A model generated the notes under the pieces. That model was not told where the DNA came from, did not search any database, and saw nothing but the letters and a program-made list of their open reading frames with translations. DNA of 64,000 nt from Elysia chlorotica (lineage: Eukaryota; Mollusca; Gastropoda; Plakobranchidae), in contig RQTK01000167.1 of assembly GCA_003991915.1 (NCBI GenBank), positions 502,037-566,036 of the forward strand, in the 5' to 3' direction. Shown here piece by piece: positions 44,302-55,824 of the stretch. The position numbers were made by a program, and so were the translations under genes. The number at the start of each line of letters is the position of its first letter. Within the stretch, counting starts at the first letter, position 1.

Positions 44302-44445
44302 TTCGAGTTGTTTCGATATTCATTTATAAATAAGCATATACAATCAAATTGCTCACTAGATTGGTTTAGGCGACAGTTATGTCTCGAAGCGTTGTAAGGA
44401 TTACCTTTAGCTCATTTTCCTGTAGTTGGTTAATTACATATCGTT

Positions 44446-44722
44446 ACTGTGCTACAATTTTGGCATAAGTCATTTTTTGCTTCTTTTAAAATGGTCAACA
44501 AAAATTGTTTCATTAATCAATAAAATGTGTTTTATAAATCAATAAAAACTGATTTATTTCCTTATTTCTGTTTTTTATTGGACACAAGTCTCTATAAATA
44601 TAAATAAAAAAACCTATTAGCCCATTTTTAATCTGAATGTTGAGTTGGATATCATTTCACCTTTACAACAACATATCACACACAAGTCTCACATACGCCA
44701 TAGTCATAGCCCCGTGACGATT
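44446..44722. mobile_element. MITE, family 2
   Basis: Starts CGTTACTGTGCTACAATTTT, ends CATAGCCCCGTGACG. Shares internal AATCAATAAAAACTG, TTATTTCCTTATTTCTG and TTTAATCTGAA with 35809-36053. Confidence 0.7.
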
Positions 44723-46490
44723 TATGCATAAATTAGGTGACCTCAGGGTTCAATATCTGTAAAAAAAATTTCTTATAACAATTATTCAATTCACAGGAAA
44801 TAAATATTATCATAGAGAAAATAAAAATAATAAGCAATGGAATGTTAGAACTAATCTGAGCAAAATAATGACAAAAGCTCATGAATTTGAAGGGATGTTA
44901 GAGCGTGAATAATTAAATTTAAAAAAACAAAAACAAGAAAAGAACAAAAAGGATTCTTGAGGTGCCAAGTTTTCCTATATTGAAACTATAGTCTTGAGTA
45001 AAGCTCATTTGATAAAATGAAAGGCATTTCATGAGGGTCATTTCAAACATATTATTACGGTATACCTATTTTGGGACCTTTTGCCCCCCTCCATCCTTTA
45101 TTACATATGTTTTCTGCTTTTCCTAACACAATTCTCGCAACAACCAATGACCCTCTTACTCTAGGTTGTAATAATTATTATATTTGAATTTTATTTAATG
45201 CACCTCATTAACCATTTCCTCCATAAATACATCAGATATCATTTTCACAATTTTCTTAACAAATTCAATTGCATGGTTAACCAACATTAAATCTGTAATG
45301 CACTTCACTCTTCTGTTTTTTTTTAAATATTTCTCTCCCTAAAATTCACTTCAGTCAAAAGTACATGCATAAATATTTCTGTATTTTTTCAACTTATAAA
45401 TGAAATGTGAAAATAAATCAATCAGTTACTATGTATTAATGTACATATTCATGGTGTAACATAGGTCCCAGCGGAAATGACTTTCTTGATCCCTGGAAGT
45501 GTCATGTGGCAAGGAGAAAAAAAAAAATATGAAAAATATAAATGCATTTCAAATTTCAAATAACTGAATCTGAATTTTCAACATATACAATATTACATGT
45601 TCATTTAAATATATGTGCAAGATAAATAAAAAGAATCAATATTGGGGCCACATGTTTTTTTCCCCACAACTGATAGATCTACCTTTATGGTGATGGTGTT
45701 TGATGGAAAACAAAAACAGAGAGAAATATAAAATGTGGAATGTTGAATGTATTGCACATTAGTAAAGTCACAATTCATCCAAAGATTAAAACCAAAATGA
45801 AGATAAAGAAATTGTTCACCACCAAAATTGTATAACAATGAAGGTTTAAGGATATGATTTTCATTGAATGTAATGCTGCAAGGATCATGGTAAAATAAAT
45901 TCTTCCGTTGTGAAAAAGTAATATGTAATACTAATAGTTATTTTCCAAGACTTTGCATGTTTGTTTCTTTCACTTTCAGAAATACATTACAAACCTGGAA
46001 ACATCCATCTTTAAAAACCAAAATCTTTGGCGGACAATTACATCATCAAATATTTTATTTCTTCAACAAAGATCATTAGAGGAAAACAATCCTATGAAGA
46101 GATGCTCACGGGAACATATATAAAAAACACAAATAAATATACAAAAATAAATTAGAAAAATTTTGTTGACATAGAAGCAATACATTAAGAAATCCTTTTT
46201 ACAATAGTATAAAGACCTCTGCATCATTTTTATAATCAAATTCATGTGTGATTTTGTGAAAATTCACCAGATTCAAATCGCATACTTGTAAGCAGTTTAT
46301 TAGACATTTCCTTTGAAAGATAAAAAGAAGAAGTTTTCAAATCTGCAAAATAATGTGTTCTATGTTTATTGGTTAAAAAGATATGACTGGAAAAACCCTA
46401 AAAATAGTGCAATTTTATGAGCATGGCTGGGAAAACACTATGAGTTAATCTGAACTGAAACTTTGCCACTTGATTGACACAGTGAAGGGG
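44723..46490. other. AT-rich intergenic DNA; no gene seen
   Basis: No protein-like ORF and no recognised element. Confidence 0.5.
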
Positions 46491-46491
46491 T

Positions 46492-46732
46492 GGTTGAGTT
46501 GAGTTGAGTTGGTTTAACGTTCAGCATCAGCATAATATAGGCTATATTGTGGATGGGCCCCAAGACTAACGTCTGACAATTATATGTGCTGCCAGGGTGG
46601 GGATGCCATGACTCCTGTCTCAGCTGGTCACAATAAACTGACACCGACCCAACCAGTATGGAAAAAAATCGCCAGGGTTCAAATCCGGACCTTTTGCCGA
46701 TGTTCTACCCCAAAGCCACCGCACCCCCCAAT
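46492..46732 (-). mobile_element. SINE type 1, full-length-like
   Basis: Tail GTTGGTTTAACGTTCAGCAT, body CTGACACCGACCCAACCAGT, head CGGACCTTTTGCCGATGTTC. Minus orientation. Confidence 0.87.
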
Positions 46733-47790
46733 TGGTGAAGGAGAAAAACCCACTTGTAAAATTAAAATATCACTGTGAGATTAGTAAGTCTCTGATGAAA
46801 AAAGAAAGCAATTCAGTCTCCACAGTTTTAACATCTCTTACGTTCCCTTGATGAATACTGCCAAGCTACAGGGTGAGGTTAGTGTTAGTGATAGATCATG
46901 TGATAAATCTCTCAAGCTAAGTCCACATAAGACACTCAATGCACAAATAAAATAAAACTAGAAGGCATTATATTTTGAAAATGACATTTTCCCAAGTATG
47001 ACTATAAATAAATAATGATAATCGCATGAATCTCTCAGAATGATGTGACCACGTGTAATTTTTTTTTTTTTTTTAATTAAGTGAAAAAATTATTTAACAA
47101 CTTCCAAACTCTTTAATTTGTACATCTGACTCATATGATCAAACTATCTGATAAACTTTAAATTTTATCACTCAGTATTCTGACAGTGGTTATGGGAGAA
47201 TAACCACTGAACAGATTCATTAAAAAATAAATTTGAGAAAATTTTGAATAATATGGACGCTAATTTGCTCCACAGATCCTATATTTCTTGTTGAATGGAA
47301 CAATGTGGCTACAAAAGTTTATTTTCATTAATATAATTATACCTAAAGCTAGCCTTAATTTAGATAGAAGTTTTAATGCATAGAATCCATAATCATATCC
47401 ATCGATATTTTCTAATGTTATAATGCAGTTGCAATTACATTTTTGTTGTATGTAACTCTTCACTCTTCTTGTGGGAAATCTATAGGTTCAAACTAATTTT
47501 AACAAATTTAAGTCAGTACCAACGAATTGCTTCGTAGTTCTCTTTTTGTTTCAGTGTTTTGTTAGAATTTTTATTTTTAATTTTTGGTTGCTTTTTAGGT
47601 TGTTTGTTAATCTAAAAAAAATCGTTTTATTTGGTTGTTTTTTTTTTAAATAGTTTTTTGTTTCTGTTTTTTTTTGCTTTTTAAGAAACTTCATATTCGT
47701 GGAAAAATCTTTAACCCATAATGACACACATTGGGTGCATAACTGCTCCTCTGCACAAGAAATAATTCAATGCATGAGAAAAAGTTAGCA
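46733..47790. other. AT-rich intergenic DNA; no gene seen
   Basis: T-rich runs, especially 47590-47690; nothing recognisable. Confidence 0.5.
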
Positions 47791-47794
47791 AATA

Positions 47795-48045
47795 AATAAG
47801 CATGCAATTTGATAAATTATTTGTTGTTAGGCCTATAGGCAATAACTCCATGGTCGGTCCGTTGTCAGGCAGCACTTGGAAGAAAGATTTTTGTTCGTAG
47901 AGTAGTAGAGAGATTAGCAATTTGATAAAAGTTGTCGTTAGGCCTATGATTATTTAAAGGCAATAACTCCATGGTTGGTCTGTTGTCACGCAGCATTTTA
48001 AAGAAAGATTTCTGTTCGTAGAGTAGTAGAGAGAATAGAGAGATT
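47795..48045. repeat. Tandem duplication of about 120 bp
   Basis: Two copies of AGCAATTTGATAAA, GTTAGGCCTAT, GGCAATAACTCCATGGT and AAGAAAGATTT then TGTTCGTAGAGTAGTAGAGA. Confidence 0.8.
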
Positions 48046-48279
48046 AGCACCATCCGTCGCTCCAGATTGACAAAATCCATATGTTTAGCACTTTGTCTGC
48101 TCCGCAAAGTTTGTCCAGATTTATAAAAGAAACATCAACCGGATAAATCGTTGTGGTCCACATCATATCCAACCCAGCAAATCATGGAGGTCCTGATTCA
48201 ATTCAACCTAAAACTGCCGACCCATCGCGTCATAAAAGCGTACTAATTTATCCCCAAAAAAGTGTAAATAATACGTTGT

Positions 48280-48532
48280 TGTTGTTGAGTTGGTTTAACG
48301 TCCAACATCAGCACTACATAGGCTATATTGTGGATGGGCCTGAAGACGGACGTCTGACAATTTTATGTGCTACCACACACGAGACAGGGTGGGGATACCA
48401 TGATTCCTGTCTCAGCCGATCACATTAAACTGACACTGACCAAACCAGTAGGGAGCGCAATCGCCAGGGATCGAAAGCGGACCTTTTGCGTCGGAAGCCG
48501 ATGTTCTACCCCTGGACCACGCGTCCCCCCAA
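48280..48532 (-). mobile_element. SINE type 1, full-length
   Basis: GAGTTGGTTTAACGTCCAAC tail, CTGACACTGACCAAACCAGT body, GCGGACCTTTTGCGTCGGAA head. Inserted in a repeat (CATATCCAACCCAGCAAATC occurs on both sides, at 48163 and 48552). Confidence 0.9.
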
Positions 48533-48539
48533 TAAATCT

Positions 48540-49453
48540 TTGAGGTCCTCGTCATATCCAACCCAGCAAATCATGGAGGTCCTGATTCAATTCAACCTAA
48601 AGCTGTCAACCCATCCGATCATCAAAGCATACTAATTTAGCCCCAAAAAGTGTAAATAATACGTAAAAATACACTTCTTTTGTCAGAGGGTTGGCAGAAT
48701 ATTTATTTCAACAGATCATTGCAGTCCTGGTTGAACAGAGGCTTGGGTGTCCGCTGTAGAACTTTGATCAGAGCAACGGACCCATCCAACCAGCAAAACG
48801 TACTGCTCGAGCCGAAAAAGTGTACATTAATTAAATGCATACAAATACACACACTTCTTTTGGCACGAGGTTGGCAGAAATAATTATCTGTCCCGACAAT
48901 TCAGGGTCCTTGATAGATCTAACCCAGAATATCATAAGGGTCTAACGGTCCAGAGCTACCAACCCATCTAGCCAGAAAAGTGTAAATCGTAATTCAATAC
49001 GTATAAGCACACCTCTTTTGGCATACAGTTGGCAGATATATCTATCCCAACAATTCATTGAGGTCCTTGATAAAACTAACCCAGGATATCATTATGTTCT
49101 ACACCAGAGCTGCCAACCCATCAAGCCAGAAAAGTGTAGTTCAATACGTATAAATACACTTCTTTTGGCATTAGGTTGGCAGAAATATCTGTCCCGACAA
49201 GTCATCGATGTCCTTGGTAGATCTAACCCAGAGCTGCCAACCCATCCAGCTAGAAAAGCGTAAATCGTAATTCAATACGTATAAATACACCTCTTTCGAC
49301 ATAAGGTTGGCAGATATATCTATCCCAACAAGTCATCAAGGTCCTGGTTTGACAAAGGCTTAGGTGTCTGTTGCTGCTGCTGCCAACCTATCCAGCCAGA
49401 AAAGTGTAGTTCAATACGTATGCCTCTTTTGGCATAAGGCTGGCAGAAATAAT
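48540..49453 (-). repeat. Array of SCYL2 C-terminal coding tail and stop, about 6 decaying copies
   Basis: Downstream of the real stop the 3' flank repeats units of about 140-180 bp. Each carries a version of the last codons DLDDLLG-stop on the minus strand: clear near 49320-49375 (including PKPLSNQDLDDL and Gln codons), weaker near 49190, 49040, 48890 and 48700. Linkers share AATACGTATAAATACAC, CTTCTTTTGGCAT and CCAACCCATCCAGCCAGAAA. Confidence 0.82.
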
Positions 49454-50565
49454 CTATCCCAACAAATCATCAAGGTCCTGGTTCGACAAAGGCTTGGGTG
49501 TCTGCTGTTGTTGCTGCTGCTGCTGAGGTCTTTGTGGCTGCATCATCAAACCTGGCTGGCCAGTTGGCATCGCTCTCGCTCCGATAACTGGACCACCAGA
49601 GCCTCCCCAGTTCACCGAGGGGTTCGACTGGAACAGATTCCCGCTACCTCCCACTGCACTACCACCACCACCACCACCACCACCACCGAAATAAGGCCCT
49701 GGTGGAGGGACAGAGGAGGCAGAGGAAGCTGCCATGGGAGGAAATACACTTGAGGCTGAAGCTGAGGCTGATGCTGAAGCACCCCCTCCCCACTGCGACA
49801 TTGGCACCGCGCTGGTGTTTTGCATCATGTTAGGGCGAGGCTGGCCCATCATCATGAAGTTTGCGTTGGCCCCTCCTCCTCCTCCTTGCGGCTGCATCAC
49901 TGAGCTTGGCCTCATCGGGGAGACCCCTGTAGGTCCACCGCTTGCAGACATCATCCCCATGGAAGGTTTGTTTCCACCACCACCACCACCAACTCCACCA
50001 ATGCCACCACCTCCAAGTCCTCCTCCTCCAAACAGCGAATCAAAAGACGACGCGTCAACAGACCCCCGCCCCGCGGAGGCGATCGATGAAGTTGACGAAT
50101 TGAGCGACGACTGGGCGGTATCGTATCGCAGCGACACCGTCGAAGATGCCGAGCCCCAGTTGATGCTCGGGGCCAGACCCATGGCGCTGTTACTGTTGAT
50201 GTTCTTGGCCGGGGCGGTGCCGGCTATTCCTGCCTGGCCGTTGTAAGCTGAGATCCCCCGCCCCCTGCTGGGATATTGCTCACCGAGTTTGCCTTAGAGG
50301 CCATGCTCAGGTTTCTCATGTTGGAAGCCATGAGGGTGGAGGTGAGATCTCTGGGTCCCGAGCTTCCAGGAGTACCTCCCCCTCCCATTCCTCCTCCTCC
50401 TCCCAATACTCCTCCAGATCCACCCACTGGAGTAGTAGGAGCCGATGGTGAAGAGGTTGCGTGCGTGCTCAATGGACGAGGCACCAAGTTCTTCTGAGAC
50501 TTCAGCATGCGCTCCTGATCCTGTTGTTTGGCCAGTCTCTGCTTCTCTTCTAGCGACAGCGTTTT
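49454..50565 (-). CDS. SCYL2: SCYL2 last exon, low-complexity tail, frameshift in a G run
   Basis: Acceptor CTTGTACAG; begins KTLSLEEKQRLAKQQDQERM (family LTLEEKQKLAKEQEQ), then Gly/Ser-rich stretches, SSFDSLFGGGG, GGPTGVSPMRPSS and QWGGGAS with Ala/Ser codons, a Gln run and NQDLDDLLG-TAG (stop 49456-49454). The frame changes within the run of C/G at 50255-50265: upstream the open frame ends in a stop soon after, downstream the correct frame resumes as YNGQAGIAGTAPAKN. The length is 3n+2, so a missing single G would repair it; probably a homopolymer base-calling error. Confidence 0.9.
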
Positions 50566-53500
50566 CTGTACAAGGAGGAAAAAAAGGGAAGAGGGGATTT
50601 TTGGACACATGTATTTTATTTGATTTAGTTTTATTGGTGAAATAATTGTTAAGAAGAGCAGTTTGAAAGTGTAGATGTTGCATTGCCGTTCCAAAAACAA
50701 GAAATTAAAAAGAATCAGATACACATCTTTAACCTTTTGCAGAAATATTAAGAAGAGCAGTTTGAAAGTGTAGATGGATGTGTTAAGTTTGCATTGCTGT
50801 TCCAAAAAACAAGTAATTAAAAAGAAGCAGAAACAAATATTTAACCTTTTGCAGTAAGCCAATTTAAAATTCTATCCAGGTTTGTCTTTTACAAAACTGC
50901 TTAAGAGGATTTTGAAGATATCAAAGAGAGATAAGTTCGAAAAAGTAATAGTTATGAGTAACTACCCCTCCTTTCCCCATTCCACCATCATCCCATTTAA
51001 AGCAAATCCAGTGTCAGTACAAATAAGGGGGCGAACTGGCTCATGTGGTAGAGCGTTGGTCTTCAGATCAGGAGGTCCGCGGATCTAATCCCATGATCGG
51101 CAGATTTATTTGTCCGATATTCGTCCCCTGTAACTGGTTGGGTCGGTGTCAGTATAATGTGACCGGCTGAGACAGGAGTCATGGTATCCCCGCCCTGTCT
51201 CGTGTGTGGCAGCACATAAAATTGTCAGACGTAAGTCTTGGGGCACGTCGCTGTATAGACTCCCTAGAGGAACCTAGGAGACGTTAAACCCTATAGAGAA
51301 TTTTGAACACGCTAAGGTACAAATAGAAATGCATTTCAAGAAATATTTCAAACTCACGGGTGGGGGAGTGAAGGAATCGCCCTTGTCTGGCGTGCCGGGA
51401 GATACAGCCGTGCCTGAAGGAGCTGAATTCTTGGCGGGCTGGGCTGGCTTTGAGGAGTTCTGGGTGAAACCTCCGAGACCGACCCCAGAGAGGAATTTAT
51501 CCATCTGGAGGATGCAGAGCAAGAACAAAATAAATATTGGTGTTGGTGCTGTTTCTTCATAAGGAATGACAGAGAATTTGAATGTCATGATAGGGCAGAA
51601 TAGTAGGTTCCTTTAATTTCTAACTTTAGACTCCCCTCGATCTATGTACATGGTTTTCTTTTTGCTGTTTTTTTTCCTTTAGGGGTGGGGAAGGGGGCCA
51701 TTTTTCCCTTGTTTAAAATATGGTGCAAACTTTGATACAGTCAACTTCGATCGTAATCACAGATCTATAAGCTGTTTTGTTGTTGTTATTGCTGTTGTTG
51801 ATGCTGGTGTTTTTACTTGTTTTTTCTGTCCAACATTAATTGCCATGCCCATATTCCATGTTAAAGAAACCTACATCTTTACAATTAGCAATCTTTACCA
51901 AAGTCCGCATTTACCTAATAGTTCAAAAGCAAAAAAATAACAGGGAAAAATTATGCGATGTAGAGAAAATGCTGAATGTATTTTCCTGATTTTTTTTTTA
52001 TATAGATTTTTCGTCTAAACTTTGATTACGGTGCCAAAAATCCTGCAAAAAGAATGAAGTAGTACACTGCCACCTTATGATTTACCCTTGCATACCAGTG
52101 GTAATAATATTAATGCTTTGATTTACCCTTGCATACCAGTGGTAATAATATTAATGCTTTGATTTACCCTTGCATACCAGTGGTAATAATATTAATGCTT
52201 TGATTTACCCTTGCATATCAGCGGTAATAATAATAATGCTTCGCTTCATTTCAACATTTTACTCATAGCAGATAATAAGAGTTGAGTTGGTTTAACGTAC
52301 AACATCAGCACTTTATAGGCTATATTGTGGACGGGACATAATTAGAGACAATACTTACAAAAGAATTGTGCTTGTCATCAGCTACTCCATTCTCTCCAGT
52401 GATTTTGCTGATCTCCAGCGTCCTGAGATAAAGAGTAGAATGGATAAAAACTTCCATGAAAAATACAAGTTAAAGCAAAACTTCCATGAAAAATACAAGT
52501 TAAAGTTAAAGCTGTGGAATTATGAGTAAAAAAGACTTATGATTATATGGAGCAACAGAAAAAGGTATTTGCAAACTAATATAGCAAGCTGTACACTACT
52601 TTAAACCACTATGGTGGCTTTCCTAAAAAATTATTTGAGTATCTGAATAGAAATATATTAAAAAAACAAAATTACTCATTTTAGGACATAAAAAAACGAG
52701 TATGATATTGAATCGTAACTTCTGAAAAAAAAATATAGGTTAACATTATGCTGTACATTACTTTAAGGCACTATGGTGGCTTTCCTAAAACATTATTTGA
52801 GTATCTGAGTAGAAATATATATTAAAAAAAAATTACTCATTCTAGGGCATAAAAAAAGAGTATAATATTGAATCGTAACTTCTGAAAAAAAAATATAGAT
52901 TATAATTATATAAGTACCAAACATACTTATGTTCTTGCTGGATCTGATCCAACTGCTCAAGCTTCGTGCAATTCAAGTCACATAAAGAAACTGTATGTGT
53001 AATAAAATTTTTTAAATTGATAAATTAAGGAAGCAGAAGCATTATTTTTGTTGGTCACACTCGAGTAAGCATTGAACTGGTGGGAAACAAACACAACATA
53101 AGAATTCATTTACCTAAAGAAACTGTATGTGAAATACTTTTTTTTAAATTGATAAATTAAGGAAGCAGAAGCATTATTTTTTTTTATCACACTCGAGTAA
53201 GCATTGAACTGGTGGGGAACGAACACAACATTAAGAATTCACTTCACATAAAGATATTGTATACACCGTATGTGAAATACATTTTTTAAAGTGATAAATT
53301 AAGGAAGCATAAGCATTATTTTTGTTGATCACACTCGAGTAAGCATTGAACTGGTGGGAAACGAACACAGCATGAAAATTCATCGCACATAAAGACACTG
53401 TATGTGAAATACATTTTTTAAATTGATAAATTAAGGAAGCAGAAGCATTATTTTTGTTGATCACACTCGAGTAAGCATTAAACTGGTGGGAAACGAACAC

Positions 53501-54529
53501 AACATAAAAATTCATGTCACATAAAGAAACTGTATGTGAAATACATTTTTTAATTGATAAATTAAGGAAGCAGAAGCATTATTTTTGGTCACACAAAGTT
53601 GATGCGCTATAATGAAAAAAGCAATCAAAACTGATATGGAAAAAAATTAAAATAAAAAGGTCAAGTTTATTCGTGGAGGTACAAAAATTTTACCAAATCA
53701 AAGAGGTATAATGTATTTCTCGCCTACTTTTCCTAAAACTGAATTCATAGCCATGCTTATGGCCACAAAATATTGGTTTCAGATTGCTCAGTGGATAGGG
53801 CGCTGGACTGACTACTGGAAAGTGCAAGGTTTTAACAATTAATTTTAGTCTGGTGCTCTGTCTTGAACTTAAAAAACAAAAGAAGCTTCTATCTTTGGAC
53901 AAGATTCTCCATGAATTCTATGGAGCATGAATTGATCAAACTTCTCTCTTTGTAATGATATTGACTTTACAGTTAGTTAACTCTTTAAACCCTCATGCCC
54001 ATCCAATGTTTTGACGGAGGGTTTGAGATACATCTATAAATGGAAAGACAGTATTTCTTACGCTTTCCGTCATTTTTTGTGTGATTTTACCTGCGTCACA
54101 CACACTGCGGCCGCTCAGGTTTTAAGAGTAAACAGGAATAAACTTAAGCAGCCTGTCGGATAACGCCCCTGGTTTTACCTGGTGTAGATTGAGATTGCTG
54201 TCGATGCTGAGAGGGATCAGGAACGGCAACACTTTGTTGGCCATCACATCCTTTGTGATTCCGAGCTTAGCCTCTGATAACGCCACTTTGTGGATTCCTA
54301 AAAAGAGATATTGGTGAAATTGTGTTAATTTGACATGGCATTATTTCACATACGCTTACACTGTAGAAAAATCATCTTTCAAAAAAATATCAAGCATTAA
54401 AAAAACCAAAAAAAAACCCATCAGCATGAGAATTAAACATCAAACCTGGACATTTGAAACTAAAATGCCAACTACACTAAAAAACAACTAAATGTTATTA
54501 AGACTTGTGGACGCTGTGATCGTCATAAC

Positions 54530-54579
<50 letters not shown>

Positions 54580-55790
54580 TTATTATTATTATCATCATCA
54601 TTATCTGTGTATTGTGCATGGGTTTTACCCTCTGCTTCAGCCAGCAAACAATGAAGTGTCAAGATTTCTCACCCAGTATGCTCATCAGCACCGCAGGCTC
54701 CCGACTCGGGATTTCTCGGAGGAACGGTAGAATCTCGTCCAGCACAAACCATTTGTCCATCTGGTTCATCAACTTCCCGAGGCATAGCAAGCAGTTTACC
54801 CGCACCTTCACGGAACAAACAGAGCAAGAAAATTACGGTTTTACAATGACGGTCAATAGACAGGTTACTAAATCTCCGAGTTCAGAGAAAACAAAAAAAG
54901 CAAAACACAACTAGCAAGCAAAGCAATAAAATGGTGAAAAGTCACGAGGATGCAGGGATTGAGTTTTCTAATTTATCAACTTTCTAATGCACCTCCAAGT
55001 AGAAAACATTGCATGAAAGTTGTGGGAATTTAAACAAAAAAAAAGACAAGAGCACAGTGGGCCTAAGGCATAGATACTGTAATAGAGAGATTGTTAAAAT
55101 CCTTCTTGTAACGTAATGTCGTAAACATAATAAGAGGATAATGGTTTTACTATAGCTATGAGGTAGATAGATAGACACAAAAATAACACGCTGAATCAAT
55201 AGGTAAAATTATTGATACATTTTTAATGTTTTTTTGTTATATTTATAACTATTATTACTACTAGATTCCCACCTTGAGCACTGTAGTTGCCAAACACAAT
55301 TTTTTAATCCTTGGCACTAAAGACTTCTTGAGAGTTGAGTATTCTATCAAATCGGCAAATGTGGGGATGATGCCCAAACATAGCTCCTGTAGGGGAAGTT
55401 GAAAAGAAAAGAAAAAAGAATATTATTTTATCTTTAAAAAAAAAAGAATTGTTTTCAGACATGAATCTCGACATGATTACTTCCAAATGGAAATAAAAAA
55501 AAAAAAACATTTCAGCACTATGTTAAAATATATGAAATGGAATTAAGTTTCACTATTCAAAATCATCTAAAGAAAATAATTTTAAAGTTTATGAACTCTT
55601 TGTTATATAGGCTACCCAGTATATGTTCAGTGAAATAAAATTATAAACAAATTGGTTTGAATTTACAATGGTCTAAAGTTTTGTGCTTAATTTATATAGT
55701 TTCAAAGCTCTCTTTGTTAATCTCTAAAAATAGAAACTGAGCTGCAATTATTATTTTTATAACTCATGATAAATGATATTATTATTATTA

Positions 55791-55824
<34 letters not shown>

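Noticed and set aside
49734-50246. Plus-strand 170-codon Pro-rich ORF opposite the SCYL2 tail
   Set aside because: Antisense shadow of the Gly-rich SCYL2 coding sequence; no splice or family support.
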